Source: Caprimulgus europaeus
Lineage: Eukaryota; Chordata; Aves; Caprimulgiformes; Caprimulgidae
Assembly (NCBI GenBank): GCA_907165065.1
Contig: OU015524.1
Location: 35,345,295-35,409,294 of the forward strand
DNA: 64,000 nucleotides
Direction: 5' to 3'
Numbering within the stretch: position 1 is the stretch's first letter; every line of letters begins with the position of its first letter. The position numbers and the translations under genes are program-made. Shown piece by piece: positions 1-10,584 of this stretch. The notes beneath the pieces are model-generated. The model made no database searches and had not been told where the DNA came from. It was given only the letters and a program-made list of their open reading frames with translations.

Positions 1-964
1 TTCAGTCTAGATTAGAGATCTGACAGACAAAGTTAAACAACAAGAACAGAAACAGCATAAAATGATTAAGTTTCACAGGTTCTATCTTTAATTCCAATAC
101 ACTGTTTTTTGCCTGTGACCCGAACAAGCTGTGGTGTTGGGTCAAACATTGCTGCATTTAAGATTAGAGCTAAAATGACTAAATTTCAATGGAAACAGGA
201 TTTAGGTGGTTTAGGCTGCACACTTAAGTATGCTTTGAAATGAAGTGTAGTGTTTATTAAAATGACAGTCATTGTCTACAAACCAAAAAGGGGACAGAAA
301 ATTAATTCCTCTTAGCATGTCAGGTGCAGCTTTTTTTTTTTTTAAATATATTTTATTCAGTCTTTTTGAAATCTCACTTTCCTTTGGTTTGAAATGGGAC
401 ATTCAAATTCTTATCTGTAATTTGTGTGTCAGTTTCACACCTCCCAAAATGCAGCCACTGCCACGGGGAAAGGGTAGAGGAAAAAGTAGGGTTTGCAAGG
501 GCTCTTTAACACCATTCAAGGGCATTTTTATCTACTGGATAGGAAGAGTACTGTGTTGCACACAAATCCCAGGGGAGCAAAAACAGTGATGGCCAAGTTG
601 GAATTTCACTTGTGTGACCATGTCAACACGTCAGTGGATCTTTGTACAAGAGACATAAACCTCAATTCTAAGGAGTCAGAACTTAGTTTTCCCTTCTCCT
701 AACACAAATACAGCCTTCTTTCTGCCATCCTTAAAATAATTGATAACAATCCTGTAGCTGCTTCCAGCCATCACATACTACAGCAATGAAACTCTCTTTG
801 ATTTTATTCACACCTCATGTGAACTTGTTTCTGGTTTGTATTCTCTCCCTTTTCTTTTACAAAACAGGGGTAACAATGTGCACTTATCTCTATAGATATG
901 AATATTCCTACTGATATTCATCATCTGAATAACTGAAGTGAATTGAAACATGCTCAATACTTAC
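1..964 (-). other. RASGRP3: RASGRP3 intron downstream of the last exon in view
   Basis: This is AT-rich intron sequence with a T run near 331-343. I looked on the minus strand for the next RASGRP3 exon (LSLDLYHTEDDIY-like) and did not find it. No repeat family was recognised. Confidence 0.7.
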
Positions 965-1240
965 AGTTAGCAGGTTGATTAAATCCATATTAGGCTCTAA
1001 ATGATGAGAGGCAGTTTGCAGGGAAACCAGTTCACTCAAGGTGATGGAAAGCTGCTGCATTTTCACTATATTTACTTTGTTTTCATCTATCCAGTCAGGA
1101 AAAATGACATGCACAGCAATCAAGTCTTTCAAATGAACTCCTAAAATAGGAATTTTGAAGCCAACACAGTCAGCAAAAGCCTTGCGGTAGTTGCAGTAGT
1201 TTCCATTGGAAGAGACCAACTCTGTCATTTCATTCCAGTC
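965..1240 (-). CDS. RASGRP3: RASGRP3 exon: CDC25 domain, middle to late part
   Basis: This 276 bp, 92-codon exon begins after a TTTTTAG acceptor with codons for DWNEMTELVSSNGNYCNY and ends INLLT before a GTAAGT donor. It carries the family block KIPILGVHLKDLIAVHVIFPDW, here seen as GFKIPILGVHLKDLIAV followed by HVIFPDW, which belongs to the Ras-contacting face of CDC25-type exchange domains. The remembered human protein differs at only a handful of positions (for example DCVGF for DCDGF, IDENK for TEENK). It is phase 0 at both ends. This is the last coding exon inside the window. The next expected exon (LSLDLYHTEDDIY in human) is not found in bases 1-964. Confidence 0.95.
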
Positions 1241-1546
1241 CTAAAAACAGCCAGAGAAACAAGTCTCTGTGAAAGCATTCATAGCATTTCCTTAATCTAT
1301 CTTAAATGAGTACAACTCATGTCAGTGTGTCAATGGTGTTAATTTCCTCTCTGGCACAGGCAATCAAGCAGGGGATCTCTGTGAGCTGATCCTTCTCCAC
1401 CAAAAGGAATGCAACTAAAGTGCCTTTTAGGATGCCCTGCCATGATCCACGTATTGTGCTGGTGAGACACCTGCACTGCAGAACCCATTAGACCTCAAAG
1501 AGGTGATGTTCTGCTCAGTATGTCTATATTCTGGAGTCCACCATAC

Positions 1547-1663
1547 CTTTGTGACTTCTGAAGACAAATGAGAATGAGTTTCTTTCAGGCGAGAAATAGA
1601 GCTGTGGCTTAGACCTCCCACAACTGCCATCAGTGTGTTGAAGTTCTGGAGGTGAAGGAGCTT
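1547..1663 (-). CDS. RASGRP3: RASGRP3 exon: CDC25 domain core
   Basis: This 117 bp exon reads [20 protein letters not shown], then [19 protein letters not shown]. It lies between a CCTGCAG acceptor and a GTATGG donor. The motif [23 protein letters not shown] is a hallmark of CDC25-type Ras exchange factors (the structurally conserved region that positions the catalytic hairpin). It is phase 0 on both sides and almost identical to mammalian RASGRP3. A 20 bp tandem duplication sits in the intron just upstream of the acceptor (1678-1717). Confidence 0.95.
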
Positions 1664-1677
1664 CTGCAGGAGAGAAT

Positions 1678-1717
1678 GCATTATCACGCATAATTATGCA
1701 TTATCATGCATAATTAA
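1678..1717. repeat. Two-copy 20 bp tandem duplication
   Basis: A 20 bp unit at 1678-1697 (GCATTATCACGCATAATTAT) is repeated at 1698-1717 with two differences. It lies 15-54 bases upstream of a RASGRP3 acceptor on the minus strand, which is the distance range where a branch point is expected. Confidence 0.85.
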
Positions 1718-2109
1718 AAATCAAGGAAATACATGTGGCAGATATCCAGTGTCACACCTGATAAGTGAAAGGAGACAACCTATCACTCACTGATAAAGTA
1801 GAAATCCATAAACCAGGAGACGTAACAGAAAGGTTCAGCATTTCTTTTCTAGATCAGCTTAGCTCCACAAGAAATGCACAATAGTGACAGTTGTCAACCA
1901 GAATACAACAAAGAAAAATAATTTTATGGTTATGCCTTCTACTTAAAAAATGCAGACGTACCACACCTGAACATATGACCTGCAGTGATGTTGAACAGGC
2001 TGTTCACTGAGGAAATAGCACAAAGAGCATCCAGTTAATTTGTTTACAGCAATCTCTATTTGTATCATTGCTCTATACTGGAGGAAAAAGACTCATTTGC
2101 AAGACTTAC

Positions 2110-2283
2110 CTGTGCAACATTGATAAACTTTGTGATGACTTCTGCCCTTTGCTGGGGTGTTGGTTTGCTGAGAACCATGAGCTGGACCCATTTGGAGATA
2201 CCGTTGAATAAAGCAATAGATCTCTCCAAAGTAGGATTGTTCTCCAAGCAGCCATGAATCACATAGCTTTGGTAGTCTGTGAA
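2110..2283 (-). CDS. RASGRP3: RASGRP3 exon: CDC25 domain
   Basis: This 174 bp exon encodes [20 protein letters not shown], then [20 protein letters not shown], then [18 protein letters not shown]. It is bounded by a CTCTGTTAG acceptor and a GTAAGT donor. The segment is the family's [31 protein letters not shown] block, part of the helical core of the Ras exchange domain. It is phase 0 at both ends, and its 58 codons match the RASGRP3 exon pattern. Confidence 0.95.
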
Positions 2284-2703
2284 CTAACAGAGGAAAGGCA
2301 TTTTCAGTAAAATGGTGGACATCTGAAGAATTAAATTGAAGCTTTGATCATTTTTTCCTTTTAAAGCTCCTCTTGTTTAGAAAGTTACCAAGACTCAGAG
2401 TTAGTAGACCCTGCTCCACATCAGTTCTTTCCTAAAATGTTGTTGGTGGTGGTTTTTTTACTAATTGAATGTCAACTTAAAAATTTAGTGTTTGTGTGTC
2501 AGGTAATACAGTAGCGTGCATGATGAACATGATCACTACTCCATGGAATAATCTTTCCCATATTACTCAACATTTAGAACATTTTATTCTGTGCAGTTCT
2601 AATTGACATCCTCATGGCACGACACTCTGTAGAAATGACCTAATGCTACATGCAAAAAGAGCATAAATAAGAGCTTTCATCTCACATTGTTGATGTAAAC
2701 AGG

Positions 2704-2760
2704 GAAATCTTGGCCCCACTGAAATCAGTAGGAACTCTGTCAGTCTTGACAGGAGCTTGA
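2704..2760. repeat. Old interspersed palindrome-type repeat (relic)
   Basis: The string TTGGCCCCACTGAAATCAGT followed by a partly inverted arm resembles the well-known amniote repeat with a core like CCATTGACTTCAATGGG flanked by GGGCC and AGGAxTT. It is degraded, and the family name is uncertain. Confidence 0.4.
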
Positions 2761-4083
2761 ACTACATCCCAACAAACTAACTATGCACCCTTTTTCTTCC
2801 TCCTATATAAAAAAATTTCTGTAGCACAAGGAGCTACTTCTTGCTTCTTTTGATGTTATTCTTCAGTCCCTGTATGTTCATGCTTATAGTTCAACATAGG
2901 AGAGCTCCAACTCCCAAGAATTGCATTTCCATAAATGTTTGGAAAATATTTTTCAGCCATTCCTTTAAGATGGATTTTCAGAAACTTATGACATAACTTT
3001 AGCTTGTGTGGGGAGTTGATAGCAATGCCAGTCAACACAAGTTTCTTGGTCTTAGGTGATCAAAAATTGCCTGCTGGAAGACCATATGATAGCATATGCT
3101 CTTATATAGCAGATGCTCAATTCAGAGCTGCAGATAAATAGTATCTTAGTGTCCAGATACTTTAAAATATTTTCTGTTATAGTTAATACAGCCTTCCTTC
3201 TCCCTGACATTTTTTAAAATAGGTAAAACCAAAGACAGGATTCAGACTAGTAATCTTTTACAATTACATAGTTTTGAGATAACACTTTCATCTACCTTGC
3301 AAAAATAAGTGGCACTCTTACATTTCTGAACAGTTCACAGCAAATCACCTGGTCTCATTGACATCTACAAATAAGTGCTAGTTTTTTCTCAGTAGCAGTT
3401 CTCAATTGTTCTTTAAATTAGATTAGTGACACTGGGCTCATTTTTCATCCTCTATGTTTTGAGGTATGCCCTTCACTTTATCTCCTGGAAATGTACCATT
3501 TTTACAACTTTTTTGTTACCAGTCTCATATAAGCAAGCAACACATCTTTCAAACCTCTTCACTAAATTACAGGATAGTATAAGATTAATTAACTCTAATT
3601 GGTTGTAGAGAAACATCTGAGATAGCAAAATTCAAGCCAAAGAATTAACAGAAAAATTAGAAACAGAAAGGAAAAAAGAAAATTCATTGCAGGTTTCAGT
3701 TTTCTTTCTGGAATTTCCAAAGGAATTAAGATATATCTGAAGTCTAGTTAGAAATCCATCACTTTTTTTCTTGTCCGTTCCTCCTTCTTTGAGGATAGCA
3801 TTGAACAGATCACAGTGGGTATTTTCCCATGGTTTGAAGTCTAGAGTGTTAAAACTTTGAACATTATTAAATGACATCAAAAGTGATTCTATTTAGACTG
3901 GTCTCAGCTCCTCATTGATCTCTTCTTCCTTCCTCTCTCAAAACAAACAAAAAACCTATATAAAAAATATATATTTCTTAGCTTTGGAGTATGATTTCTT
4001 TCATGCACCTAAACACTTTTAAAAACTCTTTTGTTGCTGAAGAGAAATTGTCATCTTGAGAACTTACTCCTTCCATTGGCCAC

Positions 4084-4656
4084 TGTCCTGGTTTTGCTGG
4101 GATAGATTTAATTTTCTTCTTATTAGCTAGAATAGCTGTGTTTTAGTTTCAGTACGGGACTTGTTATGAGAAGAATGTTAATAAAAGTACTAATGTTGTT
4201 AGTTGCTGTTGGAGCTCAAGGTCACCATGTTTGACTGGTTCACAGCTGCATCAGGACTGGGAGGGGGAAGTGCAGTAAAACCCTAAATTGACATTTGGAT
4301 GTGCCAATGAGATATTCCATAGCATATCACCTTATGCTTAGTATATTAACCAGGGTTGACTGGAAATCAGGGGGATTCTCTCGGGGATTACTCAGGCTCA
4401 CTCTTCCAGAGTTTTGGTTTCAGGACTGTCTGGCTCCGGGATCACTGGCTGGCACAGGCTGGGCATTGGTCAGCGGGTGGTGAGCAATTGCACTGTGCAT
4501 CACTCGTTTGTATATCATTATCATTTTGTTTTAATCAGTAAAGTTTTTAACTCAACCCATGAGTTTCCTATTCCCTGGCGGGGGGGTGGGTTGGGGAAGT
4601 GGGAGAGCAGGCTGTAGTTTGCCTGCAAACTAAAAGGGTGAAGCCAAACCACCACA
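4084..4656 (+). mobile_element. Solo LTR of an avian endogenous retrovirus
   Basis: A fossil LTR of about 570 bp begins TGTCCTGGTTTTGCTGGGAT and ends near AAACCACCACA. It has a TATA-like box in AGTATATTAACC and the trailing block CTCAACCCATGAGTTT. This is the layout of a common bird ERV LTR (probably ERVL type). No internal coding part is present, so it is a solo LTR, inserted antisense to RASGRP3. The insert is old, judged by drift from the remembered consensus. Target-site repeats were not clear. Confidence 0.8.
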
Positions 4657-4859
4657 TCCACTAGATACAGAGGCATCATGTGACCTTTTCATGTGGATAT
4701 TTGCCAGCAGAAATCAGCATTTCTCTTGGCATTTGAGTTACTCATACTTTTGCTTTAGCTTCTACTTTCATTTTCATCCATTTTTGCCCCTTGTTCATGT
4801 ACAATCCTGTGTGAGAAGAAGCAATAGTATCTGAACTTTCCTCAGTGCCAATATGGGAG

Positions 4860-5028
4860 AAGGAGGGAAGAGAAGTTGTGCTGTCTCTGTTCTTGCAGGT
4901 TTTCAAGACCCAACTGGCTAAGTCCCTGAAGAACATGACCTATCTCAGAACTGACCCTGCTTTCGGCAGTGGGTTGGCCTAGAGACCTCCTGAGATCCCT
5001 TCCAACCTGAATTATCTTCTGATCCTAA
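4860..5028 (+). mobile_element. CR1 LINE 3' tail
   Basis: The sequence reads TTTTCAAGACCCAACTGGCT, then a GACCCTGCTTTCGGCAGTGG block, then GAGATCCCTTCCAACCTGAA and TTATCTTCTGATCC. This is the standard end of avian CR1 elements in plus orientation. The element is heavily 5' truncated and carries no reverse transcriptase. It lies about 200 bp beyond the solo LTR. Confidence 0.8.
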
Positions 5029-5485
5029 GTTGGCAAATGAAAGGACAGTGTCTGAAGAAGTGGTTAGGAGTGAATGGAGACTACAGAAGGACTATATATA
5101 TTTCAGTCTCTTCAAAAACTATTCATTGCAAAGACTGATGTTTCCTGAAAAGTAATTAAGTATTTCTCTCAGATGAAAAAGAAACACCTGAAGATTTTGA
5201 ACAATATTAGTTTAATCAATTGCTGTAACACATGTCTGCAGTAGCTTTTAGCAGTACTTTTTGCCCAGAATTTCTCCACAAAATTAACTTCTGTCACTAA
5301 AAATATCAGTCATTAAAAAGAGCACGGAAATGCTGGTGCAGCAATGGCTTTGTACATCATATGAAGGATTATAAAGACTTACTACACTGAAATGTCGAGG
5401 GAAAAAAGTCATAAATGTTAAACCATGTGAACACCCTGTAAGGATAGGCTCCTAATTGCAAGTGACAAAGTTGTAGCCTTCTTAC

Positions 5486-5633
5486 AGAAATTCTCCTAAA
5501 AGATTTATGCTCCAGAAAAGTGAGATGTTCAGCTAACTCAATGGGCTCCAGATGGTCAAACAGCAGGCAGGCTTTTCCTTTCTTGGAGATCCTCTTCCTC
5601 TGTGTAACTCTTCTCATCCAGTCATAGGAAGGA
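5486..5633 (-). CDS. RASGRP3: RASGRP3 exon: start of CDC25 domain
   Basis: This 148 bp exon encodes (I)[20 protein letters not shown], then [20 protein letters not shown], then EHKSFRRIS. It follows a TATTGCAG acceptor and ends at GTAAGA. [19 protein letters not shown] is the characteristic opening of the CDC25 catalytic domain in the RasGRP family, and the basic stretch RKRISKKGK links it to the REM domain. The first base completes an isoleucine codon begun in the preceding exon (phase 2 to phase 0). Confidence 0.95.
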
Positions 5634-6920
5634 CTGCAATAGAAAACAGGCACATTTCTCATTTCTATTTGAGTACATGTGAGTGTAGCCCACAGTTTGC
5701 ACACATGGTATACAATTAAGAGACAGATCATGAGTTTTTTGATCTGTGACATCCAGCACATAATAAACAGTCACTGTAAGATCTATTCAGGTGCATAACA
5801 GAAGATAAGAGTTTTGGAGGCTTTACTGCAAATGGTAATTAATAGTAGGTTTCCATCAGAACAAAAAGACAACATACTCTTCTCTATGATACAGGAAGCC
5901 ATAATTAAAGAATGCCTTGGGGATACCAAAAGAACAGGTCATACCAAATTCTGACACAGAATATAAAAAAAGACTTGAATAACATCAAGGATTAATTTTT
6001 ACTCCTTAAGACCAACAGGTCCATGAAATAATGGAACAGCAGAAACAGTCAAACAGCTAACAAAATAGTAAGAAGTGGGTGGACAAAAAGGCAAATAATT
6101 TGCTTGCAAGCAATGGAATAGTTTCTACTCATATACAGTAAAAGCACATTAGAGAGTAGAAAGAGGTTGCTAACAGAATTTTAAAGTGAAGATTTAACAG
6201 ACAGTATTGATGTGATTTCACTGGTACTATTCTTGCAGGAAGTCTTGCAACCTTCATTGAGATTAGTAGTGCTGACTTCCAGGTTACTGTGCCATTTTTA
6301 AATGAGGAAAAATCACTATGCATATGCCATATTTTAAAAGAAAATCTACAATATCAGGTGAGATATAAGAGCCTGTCTGGTGATGTTTAAAATATAATCT
6401 TAATTTCAGCGTGTCAATGAAATAGTAACCATTTAGATGCAATAAAACTACAAATATGAATGCTAAAAATCATCCAGCTAAATCATAGAAAAGAAGTACA
6501 CAGAAAGCCATTAGGAAAAAATAACATCTTACTGATGAGAGAACAAAAAAGCTTATCTGAGAAAATGTAAGATTTACACAACACGGCAGTCACTGCATTG
6601 CTTGTCATTCTGTATGAAATATTACAGGGAAGAAGTAATATTAATCACTTAATAGGCACTAGATTTGTCAGAAAAATTATTTCTTTCCCATTTATAAAAA
6701 AAACTTGCATAGAGATAGGAATCTTCTTACTGTGCCACCACAACTATAATTTCAAATTTTTAGTAACTTCAAATTTACAAGAAAATATCATCTCTTTATA
6801 ACTGCATTTTTGCTCTCTCAAGATCAAGATGGCCCTTAATATCTTTATACTTTGCACAGAACTAGAATTCAGCTGTTACAGAGCCAGAGAGAAAGATGTT
6901 GAAGCTCATAACATCCTCAC
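5634..6920 (-). other. RASGRP3: RASGRP3 intron, nothing recognised
   Basis: AT-rich intron sequence between the IDISS and PSYDW exons. I see no repeat family, second gene or strong structure. Confidence 0.7.
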
Positions 6921-7052
6921 ATGCTGGAGATATCAATGAGATGGATGTGATCCTCATATCCGAGCTGGCTGGCTACTTCTCGAAACTCTTCAGTCAGACG
7001 AATCAGCCCAAGATCCAAATTAAACTCCGCAGGAAATTCCAAAATCCAGTAT
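6921..7052 (-). CDS. RASGRP3: RASGRP3 exon: end of REM domain and linker
   Basis: This 132 bp exon encodes (R)YWILEFPAEFNLDLGLIR, then LTEEFREVASQLGYEDHIHL, then IDISS plus AT of the next codon. It lies between a GGATTTCAG acceptor and a GTGAGG donor. YWIxxFPAEFxL is the usual REM-domain motif of RasGRP2 and RasGRP3. The first base completes the arginine codon of the upstream exon, and the final two bases are completed by T in the next exon to give Ile. Both phases agree with neighbouring exons. Confidence 0.95.
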
Positions 7053-8215
7053 CTGAAATCCACAGACAGTGTTTCAGAGGTGCCCAGGGATTCAGGTGTA
7101 ACATTCAGTGGCTGCATATATCTACTCACATTTTATTCAATGGGACTTATAAATATTTTAGACCCAATGGCTTTTGGGCAGAGAGGGTGGACTACCCCAT
7201 CTTGTTACCGCTGTAATTATCTGTGACACTGAAGTGGCAAAAGCCACTTTATTATATAATTTCCTTTGGTTAATTCACCACAGCACAACACAGCACCATG
7301 CTATTGAAATGCAAAATTGAAGTGATGCCTCAGGTGGCACACACCTGTCCTGACTCACGCTGCCAGGACACCCAAATGACATTTGCACTTATCACTTGTC
7401 TACCTAAGACACTTTATCTGCTCAGAAAAGATTTTTCAATGAAAATGAAAATGTGAATTTGGAGGCAGTTCTGTCATGACAACCATGTAAAAAGATGTCT
7501 CCTGATGTTTAAGGGGGTATGGGTCCTGCTTTCAATACCTCCTTCCCTTTCTTCACAGTGGTATAACTTAGTCCAGAGGAAGAAAGAAAAAACATCTGTT
7601 TGAGGGAAGTAGGTTATATCATGTTAGCTTAAAAATTCACGTTTTCTTTTTTACAGAGATGTTCCTACACAAGCACAGCCTAACACATGAAAGCTTTCCC
7701 CTAGAAGCAAGGTCAGAGACAGTCAGCGCAAAGATCAGAACATACTCCACCTGTAACAGCTTTGGCATTATTAACACACTCCTGTTGTCATAAATCACGT
7801 AGGGATTGCGTGACCTGAAGATGATAGCCCAGAGACAATCTTCCTCTACCACACTAGATTAAATCTGGAAGCAAAATATCTCTATATCTCTCCTCTGTGT
7901 GGCACTGAACTAGTTATCCTCTAAGAGACGTCACTCAAACACCAGGTAAGCCATAGTGCAAGTTTTCAATCAGCTTTTTAGGTCAATACAGTTGACCTAA
8001 AAAGTTGTTTACATTGGCTGGATGGCTCAATATAAACAATTGTTTTCAAAGCACAGAAATTCACCCTTCACTATGGACAGGAGATAAAGTTTTAAAAAAA
8101 AAAGAAAAGTTTTCTATTTCCAAGGTGTAGGTTTAATCTTTACAAAAATAAATTACATTGATAGTATTCATAGAAGCATAAAACCAAAATGCTAGAGGAC
8201 CAGAAGCATGCTTAC
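7053..8215 (-). other. RASGRP3: RASGRP3 intron, nothing recognised
   Basis: Intron between the CNEFRLKICYFM and YWILEFPAEF exons. It contains short A runs (about 8093-8103) but no recognisable repeat or exon. Confidence 0.7.
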
Positions 8216-8272
8216 CTCATGAAATAGCAGATTTTTAATCTGAATTCATTGCAGTTCTCCCCATTGGCATCT
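8216..8272 (-). CDS. RASGRP3: RASGRP3 exon: REM domain, short exon
   Basis: This 57 bp exon begins with the last base of a split codon and encodes DANGENCNEFRLKICYFM plus AG of an arginine codon completed downstream. The donor is GTAAG. The acceptor is taken as TATAG at 8273-8277, which suits the phase seen in RASGRP1 and RASGRP3, but its pyrimidine tract is weak (CTTTCTTTAACTAG lies about 20 bases upstream). Human RASGRP3 has the similar NATGESCNEFRLKICYFMR here. Confidence 0.85.
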
Positions 8273-8892
8273 CTATATGTAGGCTAGTTAAAGAAAGCTT
8301 TGTGTGTCTTGATTCAGTAAGGCTGTTTTTATCCATGGAAGACTCTGACACTAGACCAGCTGAATAAAAAAAACAGTATCAAACTTCTGATATTTCATTC
8401 ACTTTCACAGCATCTTAGGGACACAGACCATTTCCTGGCTGCCACTTTTTTTTTTTCCCTAGCAAAGATGCTTCTGTTATACTATTCTGAATGTTCTGCT
8501 GAACAGTTTCTTGCCAGCTCTGGCTAACGAAATATGTTGATACTTCTGATTACTAAAGTCTTTAAGAGGTATAAATGACATGTAGGTGCTTAGCTACCAC
8601 TGAAAGTTCATATCAGTCCAAGGTCAGTGGCCAATGCACATTTGAAAAGTTACCTTGGCAATGTATTTCCACTTACTCATAATTTATTCAAAGGATGCCT
8701 CAGCAAATGTGTACATATGGAGAAAGTCCACAACCAACAGCAGAAAGAAGCTCACAGGCTTCCACATTTTAGCCTGAAAAAATGTTACCCCTAAATCTTG
8801 TTTGTTACTAATTAATTGACACATTTTTACATGCAGTCACAGAAACAATCTGCTTTTGACATTGTAATGTCAATTTGCAAGTCTTCCTGAAA

Positions 8893-9001
8893 GGATATGT
8901 GGACAGAAGCTTGCCAGCCAGCTCTGTGGAAGGCAGATACCACCGGTGCATTAAAAGAAATGTTCTCGGTAAGTGGCTGGAACACCGATTTCCTTTGTCA
9001 T
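8893..9001 (-). CDS. RASGRP3: RASGRP3 exon: REM domain, diverged, donor not canonical
   Basis: After a good acceptor (TTTTTTCCCTTTGCAG) the frame continues from the first coding exon as DDKGNRCSSHLPRTFLLMHR, then WYLPSTELAGKLLSTY. This is clearly homologous to the second coding exon of RASGRP3 (remembered human: DDNGELDNSYLPRIVLLMHR, then WYLSSTELAEKLLCMY). About a third of positions differ, whereas the other exons differ at far fewer. Where the split arginine codon and GT donor should follow Tyr, the sequence reads CC then TTTCAGG, with no GT or GC donor. A weak alternative donor, GTCCAC at 8904-8899, would end the exon at 8905 and keep frame with the next exon, at a cost of four residues. 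The 3' end given is therefore the homology end, not a proven splice site. Confidence 0.7.
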
Positions 9002-10498
9002 CTGCAAAGGGAAAAAAGTGAGTTAACCATATTATTCAGGAAGAGAGAGGAGCTCTTATTCTTCAAGTGGAGTCAGAGAGAAAGGATCAAAAGTGGCAAT
9101 GTCGGGTCATTATCTACCAAACAGGCAGGAAACAAAACCAAAGAACACAAAAGCTCCTTCAGTGATAACTACTGCTAGATTGTAGTGGTAGGTAAAAAAC
9201 TAATCAGTGTAGATAACAGGCCATAGCTAGAAAATTGGGGTATGGACAGCACTATGCGAAATGTTATACAAAGAGACTGCCAGTAATCCAAAGAAAAAAT
9301 CCAAATCCAGTCAACCAAAAGGGCAGGGAGATGATTCATGTACAAATACTTACAATATTTCTTTTATCACAGCTTTATAGCTTTATGCTAACAATTGCGT
9401 TCTTAAAAAAGGGACCTGCCTCAAGGAATGAAATTTCAAAGCAGCACCTCACATCTGTCCAGGGTCCCAGCTCCAGCTGCTGTGCAGATCATTGTGTCTT
9501 TGCAACACAGCCACCGAAACTACAGAAAGTTATTCCCCAGCACCATCAGCATCCCTCAGCATCTGCCATCTTAGATTATTTTCTGTCTGTCACTCTTGTA
9601 AAAGACAGTAGTCAATACTCATGTATGGAACAGGAACACACACGGACTACACTTGTCAAGAGAGTGTGTATACAAGGAAGAGAGCCATGATTTCTGACAG
9701 ACAAGTATATGGGCTCTGTTACATTTCATTAGGTATTTAGAACAGGTTTGACAGTGCTCTACAAACATGGATATATAGGGATGCAATACACTCAGTAGCA
9801 AGATCTGCCCCTTAATTATTTTGTTTCTCTCACCTTTAGATATTTATTTCTCTCCACAAGGTGAAAAAACCCCAATACCTCATTCCAATCACAAGCTGTC
9901 CTGCATTTAAAGAGAATCTAAGCATAGCTTTATGACTTAAGACCCCATTTCAAAGCACTTAAACGCATCCATGAACTCATCTGACTGCAATGTGACATAT
10001 GTCATGATTAATAGCGTTATGGATCAAGGTCTATTTCATCACTTCTTTCCCTCAAACCTTATGCATCAGATTTTAATAAGAGTAAAAAGATTACATGAGC
10101 CTTAAGTAATATACTTGCCAATTATTGCATGATGATTCAGAAAACCTTTCCAAAAAGTGACTGGTCAGAAATGCAGCTGTGTAACCACTCAAGACAAAGA
10201 CTGATGCCAGAAATAACTCCTTGAATAATTCAACTAAAGAGTTCTCTCGGTGAAGGCCAGCATTTTAAAAACCACTATACCCACCATTGTGCATTATCTG
10301 TATTAAGAAAATGTAATACAGTATGCATGTGATTAAAATTCTGGCCTGTGTGATTCTGGGCCAAAATGAAACACGGAAAATTTTACAGGAGAGAAATGAT
10401 GTTTGCCAAGGGAAAGATTGGTTAAATCAGAGAACGGCAGGGGCTATATTATAAGATGAATTTCAAGAACAGCAAAGTAAAATATTGAAAAAGCGTAC
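9002..10498 (-). other. RASGRP3: RASGRP3 intron, no second copy of the REM exon
   Basis: Intron between the first and second coding exons. I searched it by eye for another copy of the MHRWYL exon, since the copy at 8893-9001 looks damaged, and found none. No repeat was recognised. Confidence 0.6.
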
Positions 10499-10568
10499 CA
10501 AACATTTCAATGCAAGTGTTCAAAAGCTCATCTAATGTTGCAGCCTTCCCAAGTGTGTTTGACCCCAT
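10499..10568 (-). CDS. RASGRP3: RASGRP3 first coding exon with start codon
   Basis: ATG at 10568-10566 opens MGSNTLGKAATLDELLNTCI, then EMF plus G. The remembered human start is MGSSGLGKAATLDELLCTCIEMF, which fixes both the start and the frame. The start context ACAATGG has A at -3 and G at +4, a good Kozak match. The donor is GTACGC at 10498-10493. The single G at the exon end is completed by AT in the next exon to give Asp. The 5' UTR part of this exon runs upstream for an unknown distance because no clear acceptor is visible. Confidence 0.92.
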
Positions 10569-10584
10569 TGTCCTTTAATCGTTG

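Larger units (their letters stand above)
2284..5485 (-). other. RASGRP3: RASGRP3 intron holding an LTR and a CR1 tail
   Basis: This intron separates the [10 protein letters not shown] and FTDYQSY exons. It contains a solo LTR (4084-4656), a CR1 3' tail (about 4860-5028) and an old palindrome-like repeat near 2704-2760. The rest is unremarkable AT-rich sequence. Confidence 0.8.
965..10568 (-). other. RASGRP3: RASGRP3 gene, coding part (partial, N-terminal half)
   Basis: This span holds the coding exons of RAS guanyl-releasing protein 3, a diacylglycerol-responsive exchange factor that loads GTP on Ras and Rap at membranes. Eight exons can be placed on the minus strand: 10499-10568, about 8893-9001, 8216-8272, 6921-7052, 5486-5633, 2110-2283, 1547-1663 and 965-1240. 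Their reading phases join without a break except at the end of the second exon. Together they give about 361 residues, covering the REM (RasGEF N) domain and most of the CDC25 domain. The EF hands, C1 domain and C-terminus are off the left edge. Assignment to RASGRP3 rather than RASGRP1 or RASGRP2 rests on remembered family sequences (for example [17 protein letters not shown] and MTELVSSNGNYCNYRKAF) and on LTBP1 lying upstream. Confidence 0.95.

Noticed and set aside
9235-9690. 151-codon plus-strand open frame in a RASGRP3 intron
   Set aside because: No recognisable domain, antisense to the host gene, and its composition looks like translated intron.
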